DNA from: Flavobacteriales bacterium
GTDB lineage: Bacteria; Bacteroidota; Bacteroidia; UBA10329
Reading direction: 5' to 3'
Assembly: GCA_020635495.1 (NCBI GenBank)
Contig: JACJZQ010000007.1
Location: forward strand, 62,001-126,000
Length of the DNA stretch: 64,000 nucleotides
Shown here: piece after piece, positions 19,043 through 26,887 of the stretch
Layout: every line of letters begins with the position of its first letter
Numbering within the stretch: the first letter of the stretch is position 1
Made by a program: the position numbers and the translations under genes
Notes under the pieces: model-generated
What the model was told of the DNA's origin: nothing
The model's input: the letters and a program-made list of their open reading frames with translations, nothing else
Database searches by the model: none

Positions 19043-20037
19043 TCATTAACCTGAAAGCGAACGTAACCGAAGCGAAAGCACACGAATTGGCCGAGAAAGC
19101 AAAGGCTTTCTGCATTAACGATGGAAGTCGTTTTGTGCTCATCAACAGTTCGTCTGTCAAGGAATTACCTGTGGGATTGGAAGGTGATACAGACCAATTC
19201 TTCGCTATGGAAAGCGACCTGCAATTGGGCAGCCGCGCATACCGAAAGGAAACGCGTCAGATTCAACTTGGGAAAGTGGCCATTGGCGGCAATACTAACA
19301 ACACCGTGGTAATTGGTGGTCCCTGTTCCGTGGAAAGCGAAGACCAGATCCGTTCTTCCGCTTCACTGATGAAGGAACTGGGAATCAGCACGCTGCGAGC
19401 GGGTGCTTACAAGCCGCGAACATCGCCTTACAGTTTCCAAGGAATGGGATTGGAAGGCTTGAAACTCCTTGCCAAAATGCGCGATGAGTTCGGGCTGAAC
19501 ATCATTACCGAAGTGCGCGATGCCACACAGGTCGATGATATTATCGAGTACGCGGATATCATTCAGATCGGGGCGAAATCCATGTACGATCATGGTATTC
19601 TAAAGAAGTGCGGAAAGGCGAAGCAGCCAGTTTTGCTAAAGCGAGGTTTCGGCACCACGTTACAAGAATTTGTACAGGCAGCCGAGTTCATCCTTTCAGG
19701 TGGAAACCAGAACGTGATGTTGTGCGAACGAGGTATTCGAACGTTCGAAACGAAGACACGATTCACTCTGGATCTATGTGGGGTGTCGTACCTGAAGGAA
19801 TACACCAATCTGCCGTTGGTGCTCGACCCATCGCACGCCATGGGTTATGCTTACGGAGTGGCAGACCTGAGCCGTGCTTGCGTGGCGATGGGTGTAGACG
19901 GTCTTCTGGTGGAAGTTCATCCGAACCCGAAAGTGGCCAAAAGCGATGCTTCACAGCAATTGAATCATGATGAGTTCCGTGAATTGCTTGGAACCTTGAG
20001 ACCAATTGCGAAGGCAATAGGAAGGGAGATTATTTAG
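19039..20037 (+). CDS. aroF: 3-deoxy-7-phosphoheptulonate (DAHP) synthase, type I-beta
   Basis: The 332-residue protein has an N-terminal ferredoxin-like regulatory domain (residues 1-75) and a catalytic barrel. Diagnostic strings are GGPCSVES, LRAGAYKPRTSPYSFQG, LLKRGFGTTLQEF, CERGIRTFE and DPSHAMG. It condenses phosphoenolpyruvate and erythrose-4-phosphate at the entry of the shikimate pathway. No chorismate mutase domain is fused, unlike some Bacteroidota homologues. A KDO-8-phosphate-synthase-like activity is conceivable given the KdsC-like neighbour, but the N-terminal domain and motif set favour DAHP synthase. Confidence 0.88.
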   Translation: MIINLKANVTEAKAHELAEKAKAFCINDGSRFVLINSSSVKELPVGLEGDTDQFFAMESDLQLGSRAYRKETRQIQLGKVAIGGNTNNTVVIGGPCSVESEDQIRSSASLMKELGISTLRAGAYKPRTSPYSFQGMGLEGLKLLAKMRDEFGLNIITEVRDATQVDDIIEYADIIQIGAKSMYDHGILKKCGKAKQPVLLKRGFGTTLQEFVQAAEFILSGGNQNVMLCERGIRTFETKTRFTLDLCGVSYLKEYTNLPLVLDPSHAMGYAYGVADLSRACVAMGVDGLLVEVHPNPKVAKSDASQQLNHDEFRELLGTLRPIAKAIGREII

Positions 20038-20085
20038 TGAAAGGCGGACTGCGAAAAGTGAATAGAAAACCGTTAACCGAAAACC

Positions 20086-20586
20086 ATGTCACACCAAGAC
20101 GCATTTGAAGAACTCGCAACGCACAACATCAAATTTTTGGTATTGGATGTGGATGGTGTAATGACCGATGGCGGCATGTACTACACCGAAAGTGGTGATC
20201 AATTCAAAAAATTCAACACCAAAGATGGAATGGCCATTAAACTGGTCTTGGAGAAAGGGTATCATGTGGCATTTCTGAGTTCAGGAAGTACGGAACACAT
20301 TATTCAAAATCGAGCTAAAACACTGGGCGTTGAGCGCGTTTACGTGGGCTCCAGACCTAAACTTCAGGTGCTTAACGAGTGGTGCCGCGAGTTGGACATA
20401 ACCGCTGAGAATGTAGCATACATTGGCGATGACATCAACGATCTGGAAGTGATGGATGCCGTTGGTTTCTCTGGCTGTCCTGCTGATGCGGTGGAGGCGG
20501 TTAAACTGAAGGTGAACGTCATTCTGAACCGAAAAGGCGGTGACGCCTGTGTGCGTGAATTCGTGGATGAGCACCTTTTGGATTGA
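20086..20586 (+). CDS. kdsC: KdsC-family HAD phosphatase (3-deoxy-D-manno-octulosonate 8-phosphate phosphatase)
   Basis: This 166-residue stand-alone HAD protein has motif I LDVDGVMTDG, motif II with the FLSSGS Ser, the basic residue in SRPKLQV and motif IV IGDDINDLEVM. KdsC-type phosphatases lack a cap domain, act as tetramers and release KDO for lipopolysaccharide synthesis. Length and motifs fit well. It is 48 bp downstream of the DAHP synthase and two genes after the epimerase-CBS protein, suggesting a small sugar-phosphate operon. Confidence 0.87.
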   Translation: MSHQDAFEELATHNIKFLVLDVDGVMTDGGMYYTESGDQFKKFNTKDGMAIKLVLEKGYHVAFLSSGSTEHIIQNRAKTLGVERVYVGSRPKLQVLNEWCRELDITAENVAYIGDDINDLEVMDAVGFSGCPADAVEAVKLKVNVILNRKGGDACVREFVDEHLLD

Positions 20587-20614
20587 CGAACATCGATTTA
20601 AGAATTTCTGAGCG

Positions 20615-21202
20615 TTGGACTTCTCTGATTTCGATTTCTACAATTATGTTGGCGTTCCTCTCCTGATTTTCATTGCCCGTGTAGTAGATACCAGCTTAGG
20701 CACGCTGAGAATTGTAATGATTACGCGTGGTAATAGAAAAGCTGTCCGATTGGTCGGGTTCATTGAAGTGCTACTTTGGGTAGTTGCCATTGGCCAGATA
20801 ATCATGAATCTGAACAACTGGGTTGGGTATCTGGCCTGGGCTCTAGGATTTACTGTTGGCAGCATGATCGGATTTGAAATAGAAGACCGTTTGGCGCTAG
20901 GCAAACATCAGCTACGTATCATCACATCTCAACCAATTGAGGGTTTTATTGAAGCACTGAAAAAGCTGAATCAAGGATTCACCGTTTTCGATGGTATGGG
21001 AGCCCAAGGCCCTGTGAAACAGATATTTCTCATCCTCAACCGACAGAACAACAAAGAGATAACTGCCTTGGTAAAAGAGCACATTCCAACAAGTTTCTGT
21101 TCGGTAAGTGATGTAATGGCCACAGACAGCGGTGTGTTCAACACCAAGAAGCGTGAATTTGATCTTTCGGGTCTGTTGTTACCATTGCGTAAAGGCAAGT
21201 GA
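20615..21202 (+). CDS. UPF0316/DUF5698-DUF2179 membrane protein
   Basis: The 195-residue protein has three N-terminal membrane helices with the family pattern ARVVDTSLGTLRIVMITRG and FIEVLLWVVAI. A soluble DUF2179-like domain (about residues 105-180) carries FDGMGAQGPVKQIFLIL. Function of UPF0316 proteins is unknown; DUF2179 domains may bind nucleotides. The start is TTG at 20615, because no ATG precedes the first helix in frame. Confidence 0.83.
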   Translation: MDFSDFDFYNYVGVPLLIFIARVVDTSLGTLRIVMITRGNRKAVRLVGFIEVLLWVVAIGQIIMNLNNWVGYLAWALGFTVGSMIGFEIEDRLALGKHQLRIITSQPIEGFIEALKKLNQGFTVFDGMGAQGPVKQIFLILNRQNNKEITALVKEHIPTSFCSVSDVMATDSGVFNTKKREFDLSGLLLPLRKGK

Positions 21203-21216
21203 TGCTACTAAAGCAT

Positions 21217-21234
21217 ATAACCTTAATTGGTTAT
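21217..21234. promoter_or_regulatory. Palindromic site TAACC-N6-GGTTA, copy 1
   Basis: ATAACC-TTAATT-GGTTAT is a perfect dyad ending 78 bp upstream of the SiaC-like gene at 21313. Near-identical dyads lie before 21813, 32516 and 36441. There is no T-run after it, so it is more likely an operator than a terminator. The LuxR-type response regulator at 23786 is the nearest candidate binder. Confidence 0.5.
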
Positions 21235-21312
21235 CAGGTTCCAGTGGTTTAGTGCTTTTTCAGTAAAACGTTATGTTTTTCCAGGCGGTATGATGAAGAA
21301 ATACTACCGATC

Positions 21313-21687
21313 ATGAAAGTTATTGACCTGCCTGTTGGACAAGTTGCCAAGAAAGCCAAAGTTGAAGGCGCCTTTACCTTTCTAAGTGCTGGAGACCTTA
21401 TCTATCAATTGGAAACGGCTCTGGAATTTGTAGAATCCTCAAAGACATTTGAAATGACATCGATCTCATTTCATGTCAGTTTTTTGGATGTAAAATGCAG
21501 GAAGATTCTGTTCAATTACATGGGGCAGATAGAAGCATTACTGAAAAGCGATCTGACCAAAGAGGTGATCATAGAATGGAGATTTGATTGGTTTGATGAT
21601 GACATGATAGAACTGGGAGAATTATTGGATGAATTCTTCGAGCTCAACTTCCATCAAATAGAAACGGATAGACTGTACGCTATGTGA
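21313..21687 (+). CDS. Divergent SiaC-family (DUF1987) regulatory protein, paralogue 1
   Basis: The 124-residue protein aligns along its whole length with the DUF1987/SiaC proteins at 26498 and 36441. GAFTF matches the ISGRSIP strand, FLDVKCRKILF matches YFNTSSSKQLL, and a WFDDDMIELGELLDEF tail matches the acidic strand-helix end. SiaC proteins are partner-switch effectors phosphorylated by a SiaB kinase on a Thr in an NTS-type motif. Here that motif is LDVK, with no hydroxyl residue. The protein is therefore likely a non-phosphorylatable variant or a different binding partner. It is first in a run with a second divergent paralogue, a kinase and a regulator. Confidence 0.65.
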   Translation: MKVIDLPVGQVAKKAKVEGAFTFLSAGDLIYQLETALEFVESSKTFEMTSISFHVSFLDVKCRKILFNYMGQIEALLKSDLTKEVIIEWRFDWFDDDMIELGELLDEFFELNFHQIETDRLYAM

Positions 21688-21708
21688 ATCGATGTGCACT
21701 GACCAGCA

Positions 21709-21726
21709 ATAACCTTTTTTAGTTAT
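21709..21726. promoter_or_regulatory. Palindromic site TAACC-N6-AGTTA, copy 2
   Basis: ATAACC-TTTTTT-AGTTAT lies between the two divergent SiaC-like genes and ends 86 bp upstream of the second. One base departs from a perfect dyad. It shares the half-sites and 6-bp spacer of the sites at 21217, 32410 and 36300. Confidence 0.5.
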
Positions 21727-21812
21727 ACAATCAGTGCAATAACACATATAACGATCAAATCCTTACCCTTGATTGAGACGTTACTTTGACATAACCCAGT
21801 AAACATAGACAG

Positions 21813-22190
21813 ATGATGTTCAAAAAGTTATCCAAGAAGATGCATGTCTCAGGTGCATTCACATTCGTTAGCCAAGATGAGCTGGTGTCTCAACTAATTG
21901 AGGTGTACTTTGAAATGAAACAACTTGGTCCGAACGAAGTTTATCGGCTGTATGTACATTTCGATTTCCTTGATTCAAAGGCCAAAAAGCTTCTTTTCCG
22001 GTTCTTATCCATTCTTGATTCCGCTAGCAAAAAACAAAATATGCCTAGCCTCAAGGTTCACTACCTATACCATTGGGAAGACGAGGAGATGGAAGAGCTA
22101 GGAATTATTTTGGCAGAGCATTTATCTACAGACACGGTTCATCTGTGCCAGGTAGACCAAAGCATGCTTAGAACTAAGCGGGTGGCTTGA
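21813..22190 (+). CDS. Divergent SiaC-family (DUF1987) regulatory protein, paralogue 2
   Basis: The 125-residue protein is a clear sister of the preceding one: VSGAFTF, FDFLDSKAKKLLFRFL and an acidic DEEMEELGIILAEH segment. As in its sister, the NTSS-type phosphosite region of canonical SiaC is replaced, here by LDSK with one Ser displaced by a position. The gene begins with two consecutive ATG codons. It has its own upstream palindrome (21709), so the two paralogues may be separately transcribed from the same signal. Confidence 0.65.
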   Translation: MMFKKLSKKMHVSGAFTFVSQDELVSQLIEVYFEMKQLGPNEVYRLYVHFDFLDSKAKKLLFRFLSILDSASKKQNMPSLKVHYLYHWEDEEMEELGIILAEHLSTDTVHLCQVDQSMLRTKRVA

Positions 22191-22278
22191 CATCCCGTTT
22201 ATCGAAACCCTTCGATTGAACCATCATTCTCAGATGGTGTTAAGGTAAATTTGCTACGTGAAACACGCAATTACCTGA
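22191..22278. other. Two inverted repeats between SiaC-like gene and kinase
   Basis: ATCGAA-ACCC-TTCGAT (22201-22216) and ACCATC-ATTCTCA-GATGGT (22220-22238) lie in tandem in the 88-bp gap. They could attenuate transcription into the kinase or be protein-binding sites. The 13-mer CGTTTATCGAAAC at 22196-22208 recurs exactly at 36256-36268, also shortly after a stop codon. Confidence 0.35.
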
Positions 22279-23784
22279 ATGAAAGCTATCGAAACCGACC
22301 GATTACCAGAAATGGTCAACAATGACAAACTCCGACATCTACTAGAGTTAGCCGTCAATACCACGACAGACGGTATTGCTCTGCTGAATGCAGATTCTGA
22401 ATACTATTATCTGAACCGAGCACACGTTGAGCAATTCGGATATTCAGATGCCTCTGAACTGTTAGGCAAGACCTGGCACGTGTTTTACGCACAAGACGAG
22501 ATCGCCCGGATAGAAAGCGACATCTTTCCGCTGTTGGTGAAAAACGGAACTTGGAGAGGAGAAACGGTTGGTGTTAAAAAAGATGGTAGTCCAATTCATC
22601 AAGAAATATCGCTCACTTTTACGGAAGATGGCGGGCTGATATGTGTTACGCGTATCCTTGAAGACCTTAGAAAAGCAGAGAAAGAGCTTCAGGCGGTCAA
22701 TTCCAGTTTAGCATCTATTGTTACCCATGCCACATCAGGCATTCTGCTAGAAGATGCAGAAAGGAAAATCATTGAGGTGAACAGCCAGTTGGGTGTTCTT
22801 TTTGAATCTGAACTTGACCCCGAATATCTAAGAGGCACAGACTGTAGAGACGCGCTTCCATACGTATCGGTTCAAACAAATGACCCTGAAGGCTTTGTAA
22901 GAAACATAGAGCAACGAATTACGGACAATGTGCCCGTCTTCAATGAAATGATTCAACTGAAAGACGGCTCTTATCTAGAGAGAGACTTCATTCCTTTATT
23001 TTCTGACAACGAATTGCAAGGTTATCTATGGATGTTCAATGATATAACTGAACACGAGAGAGCCAAAGAGAGCTTGCAAGGGCTTGTTTCCAAAGAAAAA
23101 GAGCTGAACGAAATGCGTTCTAAACTGGTAAGAACAGTTTCTCATGAGTTTAAGAAACCTATTCTGAACACGCTTACCGGCATCCAACTCTTGCAAGGGC
23201 AATTGAAAAACAGTGGTGAAGGGCTTTATTCCAAGGCATTGGACCACATAGTTGAAGAACTACAGGGATTGAATGAAAGTGTTTCAAAGTTGGTGAAGTA
23301 TGAAGCACTTTATGATAGGTCTGAAGCCACAACTAAGCCCGTTCTGGTGCGTAATCTGGTAACCAATTATCTGCATTACCATTTCAAACTCTTTTTACTG
23401 AGCGAGAAGTTTGAAATTGAGGAGTTGGCTACAGAAGAAACAATTAACGTAGACCTGGACCTCTTTAATCTGGCATTGAAAAATGTTGTGGAAAACGCCT
23501 TGAAATACACAGAGTACAATGAGAAGATCACTATCCGATCCAGTGTTGAAGGTAAACAGGTTCTACTGTCCTTTTCTAATCCGGTGAACAAGAAAACCCG
23601 GCCAGACAAAAGCCAACTGGGCACGCCCCTGTACCGGGCCAACCCGGGAGATGAGAAAGGTCTTGGATTGGGACTTGGAATAGTGCAACACGTTACCGAC
23701 CTGCTTGGCGGCTGGGTAAACTACGAGGTAAGTGAGAGCACATACAACATCAACCTCATTTTTCCCTTAAGCGAAACCAACTAA
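22279..23784 (+). CDS. PAS-containing soluble sensor histidine kinase
   Basis: The 501-residue protein has no membrane segment. It carries a PAS domain (about residues 18-130, with DGIALLNADSEYYYLN and FGYSDASELLG) and a second PAS-like region (about 145-255, ending WMFNDITEHE). A short coiled coil leads into a HisKA domain with phospho-acceptor His289 (VSHEFKKPI). The HATPase_c domain has N-box Asn406 and a GLGLGLGIVQH lid. It is followed after 1 bp by a LuxR-type response regulator, its obvious partner. The ligand of the PAS domains is unknown. Confidence 0.9.
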   Translation: MKAIETDRLPEMVNNDKLRHLLELAVNTTTDGIALLNADSEYYYLNRAHVEQFGYSDASELLGKTWHVFYAQDEIARIESDIFPLLVKNGTWRGETVGVKKDGSPIHQEISLTFTEDGGLICVTRILEDLRKAEKELQAVNSSLASIVTHATSGILLEDAERKIIEVNSQLGVLFESELDPEYLRGTDCRDALPYVSVQTNDPEGFVRNIEQRITDNVPVFNEMIQLKDGSYLERDFIPLFSDNELQGYLWMFNDITEHERAKESLQGLVSKEKELNEMRSKLVRTVSHEFKKPILNTLTGIQLLQGQLKNSGEGLYSKALDHIVEELQGLNESVSKLVKYEALYDRSEATTKPVLVRNLVTNYLHYHFKLFLLSEKFEIEELATEETINVDLDLFNLALKNVVENALKYTEYNEKITIRSSVEGKQVLLSFSNPVNKKTRPDKSQLGTPLYRANPGDEKGLGLGLGIVQHVTDLLGGWVNYEVSESTYNINLIFPLSETN

Positions 23785-23785
23785 A

Positions 23786-24454
23786 ATGAACAGAGAAAAG
23801 GCCAATATCATCATTATAGAAGATGAGCCATTATTGAGGCACTCCTTCGTTTCGGTCATCAATCAATCCTCCAACTATGTAGTGGTTGGCGAATACGAAA
23901 ATCTCAAAGACGCCATCAAACGGATCCATCAATTCAACAACCTGACCATACTGTTAGATGTGCATTTGCATGGGCTAAAAACCGTTGATAGCATTAACCA
24001 GATAAAACGCATCAACCCTTACAACAAGATAATCATGCTGTCTTCAGACAGTTCTTATCAGACCATAGTAGACTGCATCAGAAACGGGGCAGATGGGTAT
24101 CTGGTAAAAGAAGATGCGGTGCTTGCATTGGGCAGTTTTCTCAATCAGTCCATGCAACACGATTATGTGCTCAGCCCAACAGCTGCCAACAGCATGTGCA
24201 ACTTCGTTCAGTCTATGAGCTTTACGCATGCTTACCATGCAGAAGCCACCAAAGACCCTACAGCAGATCTAACTACTGCACAGAAACTGGTGTACAGAGA
24301 GTTGGTAAGAGGTAAAAGCTATCAGGCCATTGCAGAAAACCTTGGGATCTCAAGAAATACTGTAGGGCAGCACGTGCAGCGCATTTACAAGGCCCTTGAG
24401 ATCAACTCCAGAGCAGAACTGATGGCAGGAACGAATCAATTGCAGGAAAACTGA
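23786..24454 (+). CDS. LuxR/NarL-type response regulator
   Basis: The 222-residue protein has a receiver domain with acidic pocket Glu12/Asp13 and phospho-acceptor Asp58 (TILLDVHLHG). A C-terminal helix-turn-helix of the GerE/LuxR class follows (LTTAQKLVYRELVRGKSYQAIAENLGISRNTVGQHVQRIY). It is the only dedicated DNA-binding regulator in the signalling island. It is therefore the best candidate to bind the TAACC-N6-RGTTA palindromes, since NarL-type regulators favour inverted repeats. Confidence 0.92.
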   Translation: MNREKANIIIIEDEPLLRHSFVSVINQSSNYVVVGEYENLKDAIKRIHQFNNLTILLDVHLHGLKTVDSINQIKRINPYNKIIMLSSDSSYQTIVDCIRNGADGYLVKEDAVLALGSFLNQSMQHDYVLSPTAANSMCNFVQSMSFTHAYHAEATKDPTADLTTAQKLVYRELVRGKSYQAIAENLGISRNTVGQHVQRIYKALEINSRAELMAGTNQLQEN

Positions 24455-24476
24455 TAATCGGATAATCAGCTGATAC

Positions 24477-25268
24477 GTGAATTCCATTGCCGAACTCAGA
24501 GCTTACATCCAACCATCGATGGACCGTCTCATCGATCATTCGGTATATAAGAATCTTAAAAGCATTGATGATGTGAAATATTTCATGCAGTATCATGCTT
24601 TTGCCGTTTGGGATTTCATGTCGTTGGTAAAAGCGTTGCAAACGCATTTTGCTCCTACAACCTTGCCTTGGTTCAATCCGCAGAACACCGATGTTGCCAG
24701 ATTCATTAACGAAATTGTCTTAAGTGAGGAGAGTGATATGGATAGTGAGGGTAACTTCAGTTCTCATTACGCCATGTACCTGAATGCCATGAAAGAGATC
24801 GGGGCCAGCACAGAACCGATAGAATCTTTTGTTGAAGAATTGAAAAACGGTGCTCCCTTATTCGAGACCATTGCCGGAATGAATCTTCCGGTTGAACTGA
24901 AACAGTTTTTGAAGTTCACGTTTGAGACCATAGAATCGAGGGAGATTCACAGAATTGCTGCTGCCTTCACTTTCGGAAGAGAGGACATTATTCCCGAAAT
25001 GTTCCTTCAAGTATTGAGGAATAGCGGAGAAATGCAAAGCGCGCCCAAATTCAAGTATTATTTAGACCGTCACATTGAACTGGACGGTGATGAGCATGGA
25101 CCACTGTCTGTAAAGCTTATGGAGATTGTCTGCGGCAATGATAGTACGATATGGCAACAAGCTGCCGAGAGTGCAAAGCGCGCCATAGAGATGAGAATAA
25201 GCCTTTGGACTCTGATAGACCGGAAATTATCGGTCAGTACGCAAAAGACTTTCTATCTTGCTGACTGA
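24477..25268 (+). CDS. DUF3050 protein, haem-oxygenase-like diiron fold candidate
   Basis: The GTG at 24477 gives 263 residues. The protein is all-helical with features of DUF3050: YHAFAVWDFMSLVKALQ near the N-terminus, NEIVLSEESD, ETIESREIHRIAAAFTFGRE and LDGDEHGPLS. The spaced Glu/His residues fit the haem-oxygenase-like diiron oxidase/oxygenase superfamily. The actual reaction is unknown. It lies 22 bp after the response regulator and is probably the last gene of that operon, which is unusual company for a putative metalloenzyme. Confidence 0.75.
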   Translation: MNSIAELRAYIQPSMDRLIDHSVYKNLKSIDDVKYFMQYHAFAVWDFMSLVKALQTHFAPTTLPWFNPQNTDVARFINEIVLSEESDMDSEGNFSSHYAMYLNAMKEIGASTEPIESFVEELKNGAPLFETIAGMNLPVELKQFLKFTFETIESREIHRIAAAFTFGREDIIPEMFLQVLRNSGEMQSAPKFKYYLDRHIELDGDEHGPLSVKLMEIVCGNDSTIWQQAAESAKRAIEMRISLWTLIDRKLSVSTQKTFYLAD

Positions 25269-25362
25269 GGCTTTACATTGAAGTGCGGTATTTGGCAAAG
25301 AATACTGCCCTGATCATGTCAGAACTACCAATGCCAAAGAACAAGGCATTCATCCATTAGCT

Positions 25363-25764
25363 TTAGAAATCCTCGAAAGAATTACAGACCGCCACCCTTC
25401 CCTGTACATGTAACTTTCCGCCTAGGTCTGCATCATTGTTTCCCTTTGTAAAAACAATGGCATCCACAAATCCAGACTCCAAAGCCTTGAAGGCAAGTTC
25501 ACGATTTCTGAATTCCATCGCTTTTTTTTCGAGCTTCAGAACGTTCTGCTCTAGCTTACTGTATTTCTTACAGACGTTTATCAGCGCAATGTTTGAGAGT
25601 TGCCCGCAGTGTCTCCAACCTAAGAATGTCCCGAATTCCAAGTAATGTTCCATGAGCTGTTCCAACGTATGCACACCATGTAGTTTACACAGGTGATACC
25701 TGCGCGAATCCATGTCTCCGAATTCCATTACTTTTTTAAGGTGAAGCTCTTCAACTTGTAACAT
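25363..25764 (-). CDS. Small protein with RNA polymerase alpha-CTD-like helix-hairpin-helix
   Basis: The 133-residue protein has, at about residues 20-70, LCKLHGVHTLEQLMEHY then FLGWRHCGQLSNIALINVC. This matches the pattern of the alpha-subunit C-terminal domain, where a GI-type hairpin and a RNCGxKS-type turn bind DNA UP elements or partners. The rest (residues 70-133) is a Lys/Glu helix and a Gly-rich tail with no known motif. It may be a DNA- or polymerase-interacting adaptor. It runs convergent to the DUF3050 gene, isolated from other minus-strand genes by 730 bp. Confidence 0.5.
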   Translation of the reverse strand: MLQVEELHLKKVMEFGDMDSRRYHLCKLHGVHTLEQLMEHYLEFGTFLGWRHCGQLSNIALINVCKKYSKLEQNVLKLEKKAMEFRNRELAFKALESGFVDAIVFTKGNNDADLGGKLHVQGRVAVCNSFEDF

Positions 25765-26497
25765 GTGCCAGCAATTGTTCTGATTCAGTCTGGTTTCTTC
25801 CTAAGTTTTTTTTCGCTGTATGAAGAAGTATTTGGGGATGATGACCGCCTGTGTAAAACGTCAATCACATTAACCTAATGAAAACATGTCACCATCCCCT
25901 TTTACCCCTGTAAGGAACTAACAAGGCTCGTTAGCTGTTCCTCGCAACAAGTTTACCACGATTCCGGTGTGCTGGTATTCCACTTTCAGGTAATATAAGC
26001 ACTTCATGTACACCAGTTTTGGTTATTGGGAACAAAACCTGACAAACACTCTACATGTTAGGCTTAACACAGACTGTGGAAACAGCTTTCAGATGCATCG
26101 GTAGAATTCATCACCGCTCTAACCATATCATGCTAAGATTCATTTAATAATAACCTTCTCATGTTGACCGCTAAATGTCCATTAGGGAGACCTTTGCTCT
26201 CCAAATACAGATTCGTGAAATGAATAGTCCACTGGACAGATTGATTCTTGGCTTGCTGAACTTTGTGGTACTCGTAATGTTGCTACTGTCTGTCGGCTAT
26301 TTGTTTTATAGCAACTACTGATTAGACTGATATAATATTCACAACATGACTGGAAAATCTCATCTTATCGGTCTTACGCTGGTTTTTACAACCTGCTTGA
26401 CACAAGGTCTTCCTTCCAGATCTGACATTGTTCATTGTACCTTTTGTGCAGGGTTGGTTCCAAGGCTTGTTCGCTGAACAATCCTTAAATGAAACAA
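25765..26497. other. Long intergenic region with inverted repeats and a possible micro-ORF
   Basis: No convincing protein gene is seen in these 733 bp. A dyad GGAACTAAC/GTTAGCTGTTCC spans 25914-25941. Degenerate relatives of the TAACC-N6-RGTTA site lie near 26119-26133 and at 26150-26167 (ATAACC-TTCTCA-TGTTGA). A short frame, 26220-26312, starts MNSPLDRLILGLLNFVVLVM and could encode a 30-residue membrane peptide. The region may also hold a small RNA. None of this is certain. Confidence 0.35.
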
Positions 26498-26860
26498 CTA
26501 CTCAACAACCATCTCAAACGGAACTTCAACCAGTTCCATGTAGTCTTCTCCAGACTCCTTCAGGTCATCATCGTCTTCTGCATACCTCCAAACAACCTTC
26601 ACCTGCTTACCGGCTTTAGCCATCTCCTCCATTTTACCGAACAAATCCAACAACTGCTTACTGCTACTTGTATTGAAATAATCGAGTTTCACATCAATTG
26701 TCAATGAGTCCGATCGCTCCACCAAAGACTCTACAAACTGCTGTATCGGATGGTAGAATTCTACCGGGTTATCAGGAATACTTCTTCCAGAAATGCGCAG
26801 CACTTGCTTCTCTTCATCGTATGCAATCTGTGGTGAGTAAGGGGTGGCTTCAATATTCAT
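26498..26860 (-). CDS. SiaC-family (DUF1987) regulatory phosphoprotein
   Basis: This is a canonical 120-residue SiaC-like protein: LRISGRSIPDNPVEFYHP, then DYFNTSSSKQLLDLF with the likely phospho-acceptor Thr64 in the NTSSS motif, then VVWRYAEDDDDLKESGEDY. In Pseudomonas aeruginosa, SiaC is phosphorylated by SiaB and dephosphorylated by the PP2C phosphatase SiaA. Here the gene lies 27 bp downstream of a PAS-PP2C phosphatase gene on the same strand, so that protein is the expected phosphatase. No SiaB-like kinase gene is adjacent. Confidence 0.85.
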   Translation of the reverse strand: MNIEATPYSPQIAYDEEKQVLRISGRSIPDNPVEFYHPIQQFVESLVERSDSLTIDVKLDYFNTSSSKQLLDLFGKMEEMAKAGKQVKVVWRYAEDDDDLKESGEDYMELVEVPFEMVVE

Positions 26861-26887
26861 AGTGTAAGTTTAATGGGTTTTTCATTT

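Noticed and set aside
21217..21234. Terminator for the UPF0316 gene
   Set aside because: The dyad has no T-run on either side and recurs at similar distances upstream of three other genes, so an operator fits better.
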